A stretch of 64,000 nucleotides of DNA. Origin: Limnanthes douglasii subsp. nivea. Taxonomy: Eukaryota > Streptophyta > Magnoliopsida > Brassicales > Limnanthaceae. The notes under the pieces are model-generated. The model made no database searches, was not told the origin of the DNA, and saw only the letters and a program-made list of their open reading frames with translations. The stretch covers positions 6,904,345 to 6,968,344 of the forward strand of contig JAUPFV010000005.1 of assembly GCA_036936605.1 (NCBI GenBank), read 5' to 3'. The position numbers were made by a program, and so were the translations under genes. This document shows positions 11,640-23,299 of the stretch, one piece after another. How positions within the stretch are numbered: the stretch's first letter is position 1; each line of letters begins with the position of its first letter.

Positions 11640-12660
11640 TTATCACAATTTAAGACATTACAAAGTAATATGCCCTAGTTTATGATAATGGTAGCACCTG
11701 AACTGTGAGGAAGTACATGTGGGACGAGGGACCTGTGAGTTAGCAGTTGCACGAATAGGGGCGACAGTTGGCACTGTTGAGCTGGGACCTGTAACTGTCC
11801 TTTTTGGAAACGCAATTTTCCAGATCAATGCGCGTTGATGTGCTTGAGACACATTTACATGTCGAACATATTCAGTTGGTTCTTAAAGTACTGTCTCATC
11901 CCATCTATGTAGCGAGATAACTAATTGATCTGCTGAATCAGCAATTATAAAGTACTGTCCTTCAGTTGGTTCCAGATACAATTTGCAGCTTGAAAAAATT
12001 GTTATTGTATTTATTAACCATCCTCGACCCTTAAGGTTTTGGAACTGCTGGTACATTATACGTGTATAATTGTATCGCAAAAATGCAGCACTCAAGTGCT
12101 TCAAAAATTTAGAGCAAGTTGTTACTTTTGACTTACCTTGCCTAGACCTAATCTGGTTAAACTGCTGCCACCAAGATGCAGCTCGACCTCGGAACTTAGT
12201 CCTGCCAACTATTCCAACATTGCATCTAGATCCTCTTTGAAATCAAGAAATTCTTCAACTGAGACGATCCAATCATAAAATGTTTTCTATACGAGACTCC
12301 CCTAGAACTCTGGGATCTCAAATCTGAATCCTGATTCCTAGCGGTTGCTGACGTTTTGATATAAATTACTCGCTGACGTTTGCTCAAAGACATGTTCACG
12401 ACAGTCTTGGGGGTACTATTAACATTTTACATTTTTTCTTCCGGGGAGGAAACAGATTCCACTCGCGGTCAGTCTCTCTCAGATCCCGATGATTGGTTCC
12501 TCCAACCTCAAGCTCAAAATCCAGTGGTTTAGTTGTTCAACAACCTGTGTATAACCTCATATATGCCTCTCATTTGGTCTCTAAACAAATTTATATGTTC
12601 ACTCATTTGGCCGAATCGATGTTCAATCACCTCATACCTCATGACCGACCGATACGCTTG
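11640..12660 (-). pseudogene. Element J gag relic
   Basis: From right to left on the minus strand: a coiled N-terminal piece (EVIEHRFGQMSEHI, near 12640-12530), a gag core with DWIVSVEEFLDF near 12260, FLRYNYTRIMYQQFQNLKG (12104-11990), and a partial zinc knuckle CYHYHKLGHI near 11670. Stops and shifts occur throughout. No LTR could be fixed. Confidence 0.7.
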
Positions 12661-13960
12661 ATAAACAATTTAAATTATAAATATGGAGTAGATAGAATTT
12701 AGTTTTTAGTTTAAATAATATTATAATATTTTCATAACTCGTATCGAGACTTAACTCGTGCCAACACTTAAATCAAAGATTAGCCTTGTGTTTACTACTA
12801 AAAAATTGTGTTTACTACTAAAAAATAAGATTACTTTGGTTTATTAATAAGAAATATTTTATTTTAATTATTATATATTTGTTTAGTGTTTAATATTTTA
12901 TTTAATTTTTCAAAAGTAATGAACTTTTTAAAATATATTTATCTAACGCAATCTTTCATATACATAATTTGCTTAAGTTTAAACTATTTTATCTTATTAT
13001 ATAAATAAAGATATATAATATTTATTACTAATTGTTTTATTGTGATTGTTAATTTAGTTTCCTTTTTATTTTGGACCAGTAAAATATTAAGCATGGTGTC
13101 AAAGATTTTGAAAAATATTTTTGTAATAAAGGTAATAATTAAACTTGGTTTAAGTTTAAAGACAGATTCTCTAACATGGTAGTTGGGCAGTAATTGTTTT
13201 CAAATTTCACTAGTACACCACAAAGCTATATATCGCGAAATAGGACCAATGAACTTACATGGTCTAATGTAAGGTAATCCAAGACCAATTACACGCGAAG
13301 CTCATTACCATGCATAATCCATCTAGTTATTACATTAACATTATAAAATAAATTTTGGTTTGATAATTCATTGGTATGATTTACTCTTCAGAGATTTCGG
13401 TCTTTATTTAAAATGTCGACATGATAAACATGAGGAGCAGCTGAAGCGTGACAACATCGAAATGACAAAAAAGCATCCGCATGCCTAGAAAAACCATTAC
13501 CGTAAAATAAAATCTAAAACAATTGGACACATGTGCTACAAGGAATGGTCGTATGTGTAGCTCACCTCATGTACGTTCATTTGTATTCGTGTAAATAACA
13601 GTTTTTCCGACAAAATGGTATTTAAACCAGAAAGAATTCTGATAAGACGATATCCCTCGTACATGTAAGCTTGATAAACAATAAGGCGATAACTAAACGG
13701 ATAAATAACATCCGGAGAACCAAACAAACCATCCGTCATTATCATCAAGTAACGGGTGAGTTTATTTAGTGTGAATCATGCACTTTTAAAATTAAAGGTT
13801 TCTCAAGTAATTATTATTGGTAAATAGTTTTGATTTTATATTTAACTATTAAATAAAAATAGAAAAGGAGTTACTAAGAAGTACATCAAGTATTTCAAAA
13901 TTCCTGTTATATACAATATATTTTTATAATTTCAAAAAGTGTATAAACTTTTTGATATTA
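12661..13960. other. AT-rich intergenic sequence
   Basis: No coding region, RNA gene or clear mobile element. A short TGTTTACTACTAAAAAAT duplication occurs near 12790-12825. Confidence 0.5.
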
Positions 13961-14060
13961 ATAACAAATCCCTCTAATTAAAAAATATTTTTAATGGTAT
14001 CATTATTTTAATAACAAACTCCTCTAATTAAAAAATATTTTTTAAAGTCTCATTATTTTG
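13961..14060 (+). repeat. 50-bp direct duplication
   Basis: Two copies start ATAACAAA and contain CCTCTAATTAAAAAATATTT, at 13961 and 14011. They differ at a few positions. Confidence 0.7.
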
Positions 14061-14063
14061 TAA

Positions 14064-14171
14064 ACCACCGACGCCACCATCATCACCACCGTCGGCGGTA
14101 CCACCACCGCCGTCACCACCACCACCACCGTCGACACCACCACCACAACCACTACCATCGCCGCCGCCACA
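14064..14171 (+). repeat. CCA/CCG trinucleotide-rich tract
   Basis: About 108 bases made almost wholly of CCA, CCG and close variants, in sharp contrast with AT-rich flanks. It could be a decayed microsatellite. No open gene context is seen around it. Confidence 0.8.
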
Positions 14172-14242
14172 GTAATTAAATTGTTACTAATTAGAAATAA
14201 CAATAATAAAATTGTTACTCTATTAGGAATAACAGTAATACC

Positions 14243-14960
14243 CTATGGATCTTTACATATCATATGTTTCAATGATATATATTTGATCCTAGAGTGGGAC
14301 GATAAAATATTGTTAAATTTGTCGGTGAAGCAATCGATGAGACGGTGAACCCAAGTCTCAACAAAAGGGATTTTGTTTGCCTGGTCGAGGGTGATGTTTT
14401 CATCATCAATAGGAGGAGCAATGAACTGTAGGTTCAAACCCTTAGAATCTAATCGAGAGCCTTGAATTAAGCTGACTAAGGATTTAGGTGGGTTCTGTGA
14501 CGACTGATCTAAGACGTTCGGTGTTGTCTGATTTGTGAAAGGGGTGTGGGAACTCTTAAGAAGAGATGGGTTATGCCATGCATTATTTGCATTAAAGTGA
14601 TTTAATGGAGTAGTTTCATTAATTGAAGGGGCGTGCCTCTTCTCCTTACCGCTATCACCCAATGGAGTAGTTCCATGCACGTTCTCATTGTCGTAACCGA
14701 TTCATTTCCCATGCAACTTCTCTTAATAGGAATTGAATCCACTCTCATGCACGTCCGAAATCCCATTATTAAAAGCAGTAAATACGTTACATGGAGTTGA
14801 TTTATTAAGCGAATGATGTCTGTTCTTATCACTTTGATTATTCCCACCATTATTTCCCCCCCGCATTATAACCGTTACTTTCCGCAAGCATATTTTATTA
14901 TTAGGATTTATTTCATTCTCATGCAGGCACCCGTCTTTAAGAGTTTTAAATGTCAATGCT
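14243..14960 (-). pseudogene. Possible LINE ORF1 fragment
   Basis: The minus strand has a 145-codon frame (14680-14243) with SKGLNLQFIAPPIDDENITLD. This resembles the start of the DUF4283-type region of plant LINE ORF1 proteins. It follows a low-complexity stretch with several HGTTPL/NETTPL-like phrases. No reverse transcriptase is next to it. The assignment rests on pattern memory only; it could be another decayed host sequence. Confidence 0.35.
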
Positions 14961-15170
14961 TCAACATATGAAGAGGCGTGCAGTTGCTCTTTGATCTTAC
15001 TTCTTTAACCCAAGGTAATATGTCAATCTCTGATTACTTTCTTAAGGTCAAGAATGTATGTTCATAAATTTCAGGTTTTGATAATGATGAGCCTATTAGT
15101 GATGCAAGGCTAAGACGTTATTTGATTCGTGGATTACGATATGACTTCATGTCGTTCATATCATCAATAC
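14961..15170 (+). pseudogene. Copia element K gag fragment, left of element B
   Basis: The plus strand reads SLTQGNMSISDYFLKVKNV, then DEPISDARLRRYLIRGLRYD and FMSFISSIL, a copia Gag core. It stops exactly at the left LTR of element B. Copia pol in the same strand resumes at 25491 on the far side of B. About 200 codons between the two pieces are missing, and no LTR is seen on this side. Confidence 0.8.
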
Positions 15171-15623
15171 TGGTGTGGATAATAATCGCCTGAGGGTAGG
15201 CTGGTAACTTCAGTTGGTGTTTTAAGGCGGTGTGTGGGTGTTTTAAGGTGGTGTGTGGGTGTTTTAACTGTTTAGAGTAGAGAGTAGAGAGATAATTAAG
15301 CAGCTTGGTAGCAGTTAATTCTCATTACCCAAAGTTAATGCAGGTGGTTGGGTATTTATACCCTAATGTTTGGGCCCTTATAGGCTTTCGAGTCATGTTT
15401 AATGGATCCGGGTCATGTTCAAAGACCCATGAGCTCTAAGTCGGAGAGCAAGTAGATTAGTCAAGAAGTGTTTAGGTTTTTTTAGTACTTTTGTCATAGT
15501 TCGAACAGTCCTATGGTCATAGTGTTCGAAGTGGTCTGTCCGGTCCATGTGGTATGTCCGATATCCGGAGAGACTAGACCGATCTGCCCATGTACGGGGA
15601 GCATGCTGAATTCGGACTCATCA
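15171..15623 (-). repeat. 3' LTR of element B
   Basis: On the plus strand it runs TGGTGTGGATAAT to CGGACTCATCA, 453 bp. TATA box TATAAATA (minus) lies at 15353-15360. By hand alignment it differs from the other LTR at about 13 substitutions and one single-base indel. A 21-bp GGTGGTGTGTGGGTGTTTTAA unit is repeated near its left end. Confidence 0.9.
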
Positions 15624-15637
15624 GGAGCCCCTTTTTT
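15624..15637 (-). other. Polypurine tract of element B
   Basis: The minus strand reads AAAAAAGGGGCTCC directly before the 3' LTR start TGATGAGTCC. Confidence 0.8.
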
Positions 15638-15901
15638 AGGTGTTTGAGCAAGTATCTTTGTTAAAGACCTGAAAAACAGTCCGACGTCAGAAGTGGTTTT
15701 AAATCCGGACAGGTCTATGGGTTTACCCGGACAGATTAAGCTTCACGAATTCAAAACGGTTTTTGCCAGAGTTCGTGGGACACGTGTCGTTCTCTGATTG
15801 GTTGCTCCAGCCCTTTTTTCACCTTGAATTTCGAACCCACCCTCTTCGAAAAGAAACCTCTTTAGTTACAAATGGTGACATCAGCGCCGTCTTGGTGGTT
15901 T

Positions 15902-18879
15902 ATGTTTACAGCAAGGACTGCATTGATCAAAGGTGGGTGGCTCAACCTTTCTGAGTTGGAGAAAGCACAAAAAGTTGAGAAGGAGAGACGAATCGCAGCA
16001 GGGCTACCTTCATCACCTGTTGACAGACCAGTTACCTCCACTACAGAGTCAGATCGAGGCTCGTCTTCATCTAAAGGTACTAAGCCCAAGAAACTATTTC
16101 AATCCACCCTCTCCCCTATAATCTCTGGTTCCTCAGTTCAGGAGTCAGTACCTACTGTTGAGCCAGGAGCGACAGCCACTAGCTTTAGAAAACCTTATCC
16201 TTTCCTTGCTATGGGATCAGACACAGAGCACTCCCCGGAGAAATTGGTTGTGAAGAGGGCAAGCCGATTGGTAAAGGGGCAAGCCTCTAAGAATACTCCC
16301 TCGAAATCGGGGGCTAAAAATAGTAGTTCTGGGTCCGGAGTGCCTATCAGAGCTCCCCGGGAAAGGCCATCCGGTCCGGAGGCGAGCAACCCAGCACTCC
16401 CAAGAGAGACCTCTGCCTCAGAGCCCCAGCCTGAGACTAGAGGTCAAGAAAACATTGAAAACCAGCAGTCCGGAAGCCAAGCTGTGCCAAGTTTGAACCC
16501 TCCCCGGACCACTGCCACTGATATTCCTCCAACGATCATGGAGGAAAGAATGGAGGACTCTACTGAAGAAGTCCCTTTTGAGTCTGAGTCATCCGGCCAG
16601 ACTAGTAACACTGCTGCTGCCAAAAAAGATAAGGGCAAAGAAAAACTATGCTTGAGGCATCCAGAGCTGCCGGAGTGTCTCGAAGGGAAGGTAGGGCCTT
16701 GTTTTCACAGGGTCGAACTTTAATATCTCTTGGCCTTACAGAAGACCAAGTATGCTTTCATTCATACAACCGAGCTAGGTCCAATGCGCACAAAATGGGG
16801 GATCCCAGAAAATGTGAAGATAAGGATTCCCATAGATCCTGAAACTCCTATGGATTGCAGGCTGAACGAAATAGTCATCTTTACGGAGCTATTTAATTGG
16901 GGACTCGAATTCCCATTAGACCCGGAGATCGTCAGATATTTTCATCTGGTCAAACTTTGTCCAAGCCAGCTGAGCCCCAACGGTTGGTATACTCTGATGT
17001 CATGCATCATGGCATCAAGGTTGTCCGGGATCCCTCTCCCTATGGAAGAGTTTGCAGCAGTGGCCAACCTTTGCAAACATCACCAATTCCCCTTCTACCA
17101 CTTCAATATGGGGGACAGTTTCAAGGCTGTTAATGATCTGTTGGAGTCGGAGAGCAAATGGAGGAGCCATTTTTTGTTTGTCAGTGGCGCTCGGGAAAAC
17201 GGGAAGAAGATCAAGGCCGGAGAGAACCCAAGCCTCCTCAGAAGCAGGTGGAGGAGTGACCGTAAGTCTCACACTCCAAATCTTTGTCCATTTATTCCTT
17301 TTTTAAGTTGGTTTAAATTAACTGGTCTCTCTTTTGTTTTAACAGAACTGCCTAAGGAGTTCGGGGACTACTTGAAGGCTGGACAGGTTACCTGTGGCAA
17401 AATCAATGCCTGGGATGCTGAGGAATGGGGGAACCGATTCCACTCCGCCTTCACCAGTGGGAACTTGGCAAGGTCTCACCTGTGGAACACCACAGGTCGG
17501 AGAGACCTGACTTGGGAGGAGCTCACCACCCAACCTTCTGCGGACACTGTGCTCAAAAGGTCCCATGAGCCAGATGGGACACTCTTCCTGCCGGGCCGGG
17601 CCAAAGCCCCAAGCAAAATGAAAGGCAGGAAGAGAGGCAAAAAGTTGGCGAGCGATGCTGAGAAGGATGCCCCAACCGCCCCGGAGGGGCCGCCCCAGAG
17701 CCAAATCGATGCTGCCCTCTTGCAAGTGGTGGAGCAAGAGACCGAAAGGCAGGAAGCAGACCTTCCAAAACCTCCAAGGGCTCCCAAGAGGACTCGTAAA
17801 CAAGAAGGTGAAGGCGCTGACCGGGAAGCCAAAAAGAAAAAGGCTTCACAGGGAGATGAGCTTGCTCTCCGGGATCTGGAGCCTTCATTCCCAGCTGACC
17901 CTTCTGACCCAACGCAGGCCGAAGAGATCCCAAGGGACTTTCATACCGATGAGGTGGAAGGGGGAGATCTCAACCTCGATGAAGTGGACATCACCGGTCT
18001 AGGTGGGTTTGGTGAATACTTCCTTAGCCTCCCCAGAGATGAATTTGCAGGGCCTTACATTCCTCCGAGCAGCTCCAATACGGTCAACTTCAATGGTAAG
18101 ACTTTCATTGTTTCTAGTGAAAAGGACACCGTAGCCCATTCCTTGCTTAGCAATATGCAGCCAGTACTCACACTGGAAAGACAAGTCTGGGGTCAAGCAG
18201 ACATCATCAAAGACCTCAATTCTGAGAAGGAAAAGCTGTCGGAAGACCTTCGCACTGCTACTGCCAATGCTGACATGCTAAAGGAGGCAAACGAGGAGCT
18301 GAAGAGGAGTCAAGAGGAAAGCACCACAAAGGTTGCCACTCTAGAGGAAACCATTAAAGACCGCCGGGAGAAACTGTCCGGTGTGGAGAAAGACCTTACT
18401 GCCTCAAAAGAAGAGACCAAGGCAAATGACAAGATTATCACCAACCTGACCACTGACAAGATTTCTCTCGAGAATGCATCATCCAAGGCTGCCGAGGAGA
18501 AAACCGTTTTGTTAAGGTATCAAGAGGCTACGATTAACGCCAAGATCAATGCCTATGCCAGCCAGATGATTAAAAGCGAAGAGCTATTGCTTGAGAAGGT
18601 GAGGTCTGACATGGTTCTACTCTTTCATGAAAAATTTCCGGACAGGAACCTAGGGGACTTATGGCTCTATGTTGAGCCCGATGAACTCCCATACCACACG
18701 ATTGCTGAAGGCGACCGGTATGGCTACTCTAGTGGCTCCTCAGTTGATGAAGAACACACTGGGAGAGCCCAAACGAAGAGAAGGACGATCCCAAAGGCAA
18801 GAAGGTAGACGAAGGGAAAAGCGACTTTAAGGGCAAGAAGGCAGATGAAGGTGAGCCATCTTCAAAGTCTCAACCTTAA
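15902..18879 (+). pseudogene. Element B antisense ORF (aORF), two exons, near-intact
   Basis: Runs opposite to gag-pol. The likely start is MFTARTALIKGGW at 15902, shared with F and H; the earlier ATG at 15872 comes from a local deletion. Exon 1 ends 17261; an 84-bp intron (17262-17345) has GTAAGT and TTTTAACAG. Exon 1 has a Ser/Pro-rich region and then the gypsy-type transposon domain near 16860-17260 (FTELFNWGLEFPLDPEIVRYFHL, shown in part, then WYTLMSCIMASRLSG). Exon 2 has a basic region, a long coiled coil (18160-18600), and the end motif LLFHEKFPDRNLGDLW. Defects: TAA at 16721-16723 where F has a Lys codon, and a late frameshift giving a stop at 18808 instead of 18877. Function unknown. 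Confidence 0.85.
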
Positions 18880-19334
18880 CCTACAATCTACTTTGTTTAT
18901 TTTTTATTCAAACTAAAGTCCTTGGAAGGCCAAGGCACTCTTTTTGTAATAGTGTCCGGCGCTCGACCGGACAGGTTTTTTGTGTTGTATCTTGACTTTT
19001 GAAAAGTCCTTGGAAGGCCAAGGCAAGTTTAAGTTATTTCATTCAATGAATATCTCTGTTTTGTATAACCATCGTCTTCTTTCATTGTTTATTTTAATTT
19101 CGATAACCAGAGTTTAAGTAAACTTTAGTTGTTGCATTGTGAGAGTGTTTAAATTCTCCGGCTAGAGTTTAAATAGCCCTCCAATATTTCAGCCCGGATA
19201 GTATGATAAGGGATAAAGTTTAAAAACACTTAGAAAATTTTGAAGAAGGCATCGAATTTTATTCAACCACCCGGACACCTCATTAAAACCTCCCCGTGCC
19301 ACCAGGGAGGAAAGAGTAAATATTTACACAAGTG
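18880..19334. other. Structured region between converging aORF and pol of element B
   Basis: Holds three short hairpins on the plus strand: CCTTGGAAGGCCAAGG at 18920-18935, TGTCCGG with a 7-base loop and CCGGACA at 18953-18973 followed by T6, and CCTTGGAAGGCCAAGG again at 19008-19023. The first two begin about 40 bases past the ancestral aORF stop. Equivalents occur in H (61830-61933) and C (29101-29157). It serves as 3' UTR for the aORF and, on the other strand, for pol. Confidence 0.7.
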
Positions 19335-21059
19335 CTATTCCAAGTACATCCGGAGATGCTCAATATTCCAAGGATGAGTTAGAACTCTGCCATCTTTGTC
19401 TTCCAACCAATAAGTTCCAGGCTAGATTCTTTCCACCACTATATACGGACCCTCCCAAGTTGGGGCCAGCTTTCCGAAGAGCTTTTCTTTAGTGTGTAAG
19501 AAGACCTTCCTTAATACTTTGTCCCCTGGTTGAAAATCTCTTCTTTTAACTTTGGAAGCAAACCTGCTCCTCATCAAGGCCTGATAGTGTGCAACTCTAA
19601 GGTGAGCTTTAACCCGTCTTTCTTCTATCAAATCAAGCTGACTTCTGATTTCCATCTCATTAGCGTGTTCGGAGAAGTTGTGAACACAAAAGGAAGGGAG
19701 TGTCTTCTCTATGGGGGCTACTGCATCCATCCCATAGACCAAGGCGAAGGATGATTCTTGTGTTGCAGCCCCAGGTGTTGTCCGGTAGGCCCACAAGACT
19801 TCTTGCAAATAACTAGGCCACTTCCCAGCAGCCCCTTCCAAATTCTTCTTTAAACCGGAGAGTATAGTTCTATTAGCCACTTCAACTTGCCCATTTGCTT
19901 GTGGGTGGAAAGGTGAGGAAAAACAATGATGTATACCCCTTGAGGCACAGAAGCTCTCCATTTCTCTATTGTCGAACTGTGGCCCATTGTCTGTTGTTAT
20001 TTTCTGGGGGACACCAAATCTACAACATATGTTGGATAGAATGAATTTTATGACAGCTTTTGACGTTGTCCCTGCCAGGGGGGCTGCTTCTATCCACTTC
20101 GAGAAGTAGTCTATGGCCACAATTATAGTTTTGCGCCCTCCGGACGCCACGGGTAGAGGCCCTACTAAATCCAACCCCCATCGAGCAAAGGGAATGGGCT
20201 CAAAAATAGACTCTAGAGGAATAGCTGGTACATGAATTTCATTGTTGTACCTCTGGCATGGGTCACACCTCCTCACCAATTCCTTAGCATCTTTCATGAT
20301 CGATGGCCAATAGTATCCGGAGAGTAACACTCTTCTCGTTAAAGCTATAAATCCACAATGGGCTGATCCCTCACAATCATGTAATTCAGAGAGGACCACT
20401 TGTGACTCTTCATCCCCCAAACAACGCAGGAGAGGTTTACTGTAGGATTTTTTGTACAACACTTCTCTCAATATGATGAAACCACGAGCCTTATGTTTCA
20501 ACGTTCTGGCTTGTGACTTATCTGGAGGCACAACACCATCGGAGAGATATTGCAAGAGAGGAAACCTCCAGTCTTGAGGCTGTTTCCCTTGTATTTCAAA
20601 AATTTCCTCTTCTTTACCCTTACTAAGTCGAATAGAAGGGCTTTCAAGCACATGGATCCATGGGTATGACTTTGTATATGCTATGGTTGCCAATGAGTCT
20701 GCTAGCTCATTTTCTGCCCGGGGAATGTGCTCATAGACAACAACTTTAAATTTAAGTGCTTCATTTTTTAGGAGGAGTAAATACTTCACAAGCTGCTCAT
20801 TTCTAGCCTCAGATTGACCTAAGGCATGGTGGATAAGCAATTGGGAATCACTTAGCAGCTTGACCCTCTTAGCCCCACAAATGTAGGCTAACTTTAATCC
20901 AGCTATAGGTGCTTCGTATTCAGATTCGTTATTAGATGCCCTGAAAGCAAAACAAATAGCCTGGTACATGTTGTCCTCATATGGGGAAGTTAAACATATC
21001 CCTGCACCACATCCCATAGTGCTAGATCCACCGTCTGTCCGGAAGATCCACATTTTTTT
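19335..21059 (-). pseudogene. Element B second RNase H (aRNH) and integrase
   Basis: The aRNH begins near 21053 (MWIFRTDGG) with acidic residues in TDGG, NNESEYE, SDSQLL and ADSLA. The integrase follows: zinc-binding HDCEGSAHCGF and RRCDPCQRY, then the catalytic core D (GLDLVGPLP), D (TTDNGPQF), E (GQVEVANRTI), and a C-terminal FQPGDKVLRKVFLHTKEK. A TAG near 19422 replaces a Lys codon 34 codons before the family end at 19335. Otherwise one long frame is open from 21986 to 19422. This would integrate element cDNA. Confidence 0.9.
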
Positions 21060-22621
21060 ATCTTTTATATCAGTAGCTTGCTCTGAATCCCTGTCGGAGT
21101 GGAATTCAACTAGAAAATCAGCCACAGCTTGGGCTTTGACTGCTGTCCGGGGAGCAAAGTCTATGTCAAAGTCCCCCAACTCTACTGACCACTTAGTCAT
21201 TCTGCTTGAAATGTCTGCTTTTTGAAGGACATTCTTTAAGGGAAAAGAGGTCCGGACGATGATAGGATGAGCCTGGAAATAAGGCCTCATCTTCCTTGCA
21301 GTTATCACCAGGGCTAATGCCAATTTTTCGAGTTTCAAGTAACGCCTTTCAGTATCTATCAAGCTTTTGCTGATGTAGTACACTGTATGGGGATGTCCAT
21401 CGACCTCTCTTACCCGCACAACACTAATGGCACAAATTGAAACTGCCAAATATACGAAGAGAGTCTCCCCATCAACTGGTTTGAACAAAGTTTTGGGGGA
21501 GCACAGGTGTTTCTTGATTTCATTGAAAGCTTCATCACACTGTGGGGTCCAATCGAACCCCTTTGCACCCTTCAAAGTTTGAAAGAAAGGAGCACACCTG
21601 TCCGAAGACCTCGAGATAAATCTGTTTAAGGCAGTTAATCTCCCCGTTAACCGCTGTACTTCTTTAATGTTTCGAGGAGGCTCCATTTGGAATAGAGCAT
21701 TGAGCTGGTCCGGATCCGGCTGTATTCCATGTTCACTTATGATATACCCTAGAAACTTTCCGGACTGCACTCTGAACACACACTTTTCAGGGTTTAATTT
21801 CAAATTCACTTTCACCAAGTTGGCAAAAGTTTCTTGGAGATCAGACAAGTGCAACTGCTCATCTACACTTTTCACCATCATATCGTCAATGTATACTTCC
21901 ATATTTCTTCCAATTTGATCAGCAAATGCCTTGTTGACTAACCTCTGATAAGTAGCCCCAGCATTTTTCAAACCAAATGGCATCACCCTATAGCAATGTA
22001 GACCCCTGTCAGTGACAAACGTGGTATACTATTGATCCTTTGAATCTACTTGAATGTGATTGTACCCGGAGAAAGTATCCATAAAGGAAAGCAGCTTGTT
22101 CCCAGAGGTAGAGTCTACTAACTCATCTATCCGGGGACCGGATACAAATCTTTTGGGCAAGCTCTATTGAGATCTGCGAAGTCAATGCACATGCGCCACT
22201 TGCCATTCTTCTTTTTCACCAAGACAGGATTGGCAGTCCACAAAGGGTATTGAGATTCTTTAATGTGCCCCATCTTTGTGAGTCTGTCAACCTCTTGCAC
22301 AATGACATCAGCCTTTTCTTTGGAAAAAGCTCTTCTTTTTTGAACTACTGTAGGTACATCTCTCCGGACGGATAAGTGGTGTGATATTACCTCTGATGGA
22401 ACCCCAGTTACATCAGCATTGCACCAAGCAAAAACGTGCTGATGGTTTTTCAAAAACTTCAACATTTCCTTTTTCAACATTGGTGGCATCTTGGACCCTA
22501 TCTTAACACTTTTACCATCTTCCAGACAGTGTGTTTCAACCTCTTCGATCGGTATCAATACTCTAGGGGTCTCTCTGGGGTCATCAATTTCACCCTCACC
22601 CCCAGAAAGGCCCTCAAACTA
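21060..22621 (-). pseudogene. Element B reverse transcriptase and RNase H
   Basis: RT motifs: HVFAWCNADVTGVP upstream, KKKNGKWRMCIDFADLNRA, MPFGLKNAGATYQ, and the catalytic YIDDMMVKS. RNase H: FKPVDGETLFVYLAVS and YYISKSLIDTERRY. Breaks: a 1-base loss in a C run near 22136 (VPG then stop), and an in-frame stop near 22030. It lies between protease and aRNH in one original polyprotein. Confidence 0.9.
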
Positions 22622-23299
22622 CTATTGTTCATTAATACGGACTTCCCTCAGCGTTCGAGGAGCCAGGGCAGTGGCATAGCATTCTCTTGCAATCTTTTGG
22701 CTGCTCCGGACGACTCCAACCTGCCCCTGAACAACATACTTCAAGCACTGGTGGACTGTTGAAGCCACTGCATGCATCCTAGAGAGCCAAGATCTCCCTA
22801 GAATGGCATTATAGCAAGTGGGGCAATCCACCACAATAAAGAGTATTCTGACCATTTTCTTGAAAGGGCCCTTGTCCAATAACACTTCTTATTCGAACTC
22901 TTCGATCACATCTGCTGAGCTGCCCGTAAAGCCCACGATTGACCTGTCCGAATTTTGAATTACAACTGGGTTTTTCATTTTCTTGTAAGTGGTTAGAAAA
23001 AGGATATTGGCTGAACTTCCAGTATCCACCAGGAATCGTCTTATTTCATTGCCCCCAATAGATGCTCCTATGACAACAGCATCCTCATGAGGGCCAGCAA
23101 TGTTTCTTAAATCATCTTCATCAAACACAATGAAAGGAAATGAGTTTGGTGACTGATAAGATGTCATGCCTCCTTCTAGCTGGGAGGCCAAAGTATGAAC
23201 ATGCCTCTTCCTCGAAGAAGCAGTAGGAGCTGTCATAGCGTCCTCTCCGAAAATTGTAAGTGACTCGAAAAACTTGATGAGCCCGGAGACCGACTTAGA
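22622..23299 (-). pseudogene. Element B aspartic protease
   Basis: Protease start RKRHVHTLASQLEGG, the flap side DEDDLRNIAGPHEDAVV, the active site FLVDTGSSANILFL with an intact D-T-G, then VVDCPTCYNAILGRSWL. The frame is broken near 22886-22889, where a stop interrupts the Glu-rich junction EEFE. The C-terminal part stays open to 22622. Confidence 0.85.

Noticed and set aside
13536..13748. 70-residue minus-strand ORF in intergenic DNA
   Set aside because: No recognisable motif and no supporting context; its length is within chance for this AT-rich region.
17339..18002. Several long minus-strand and other-frame ORFs inside the element B aORF
   Set aside because: They overlap the aORF, have skewed composition, and match no family. 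They are frame shadows of a GC-rich coding stretch.
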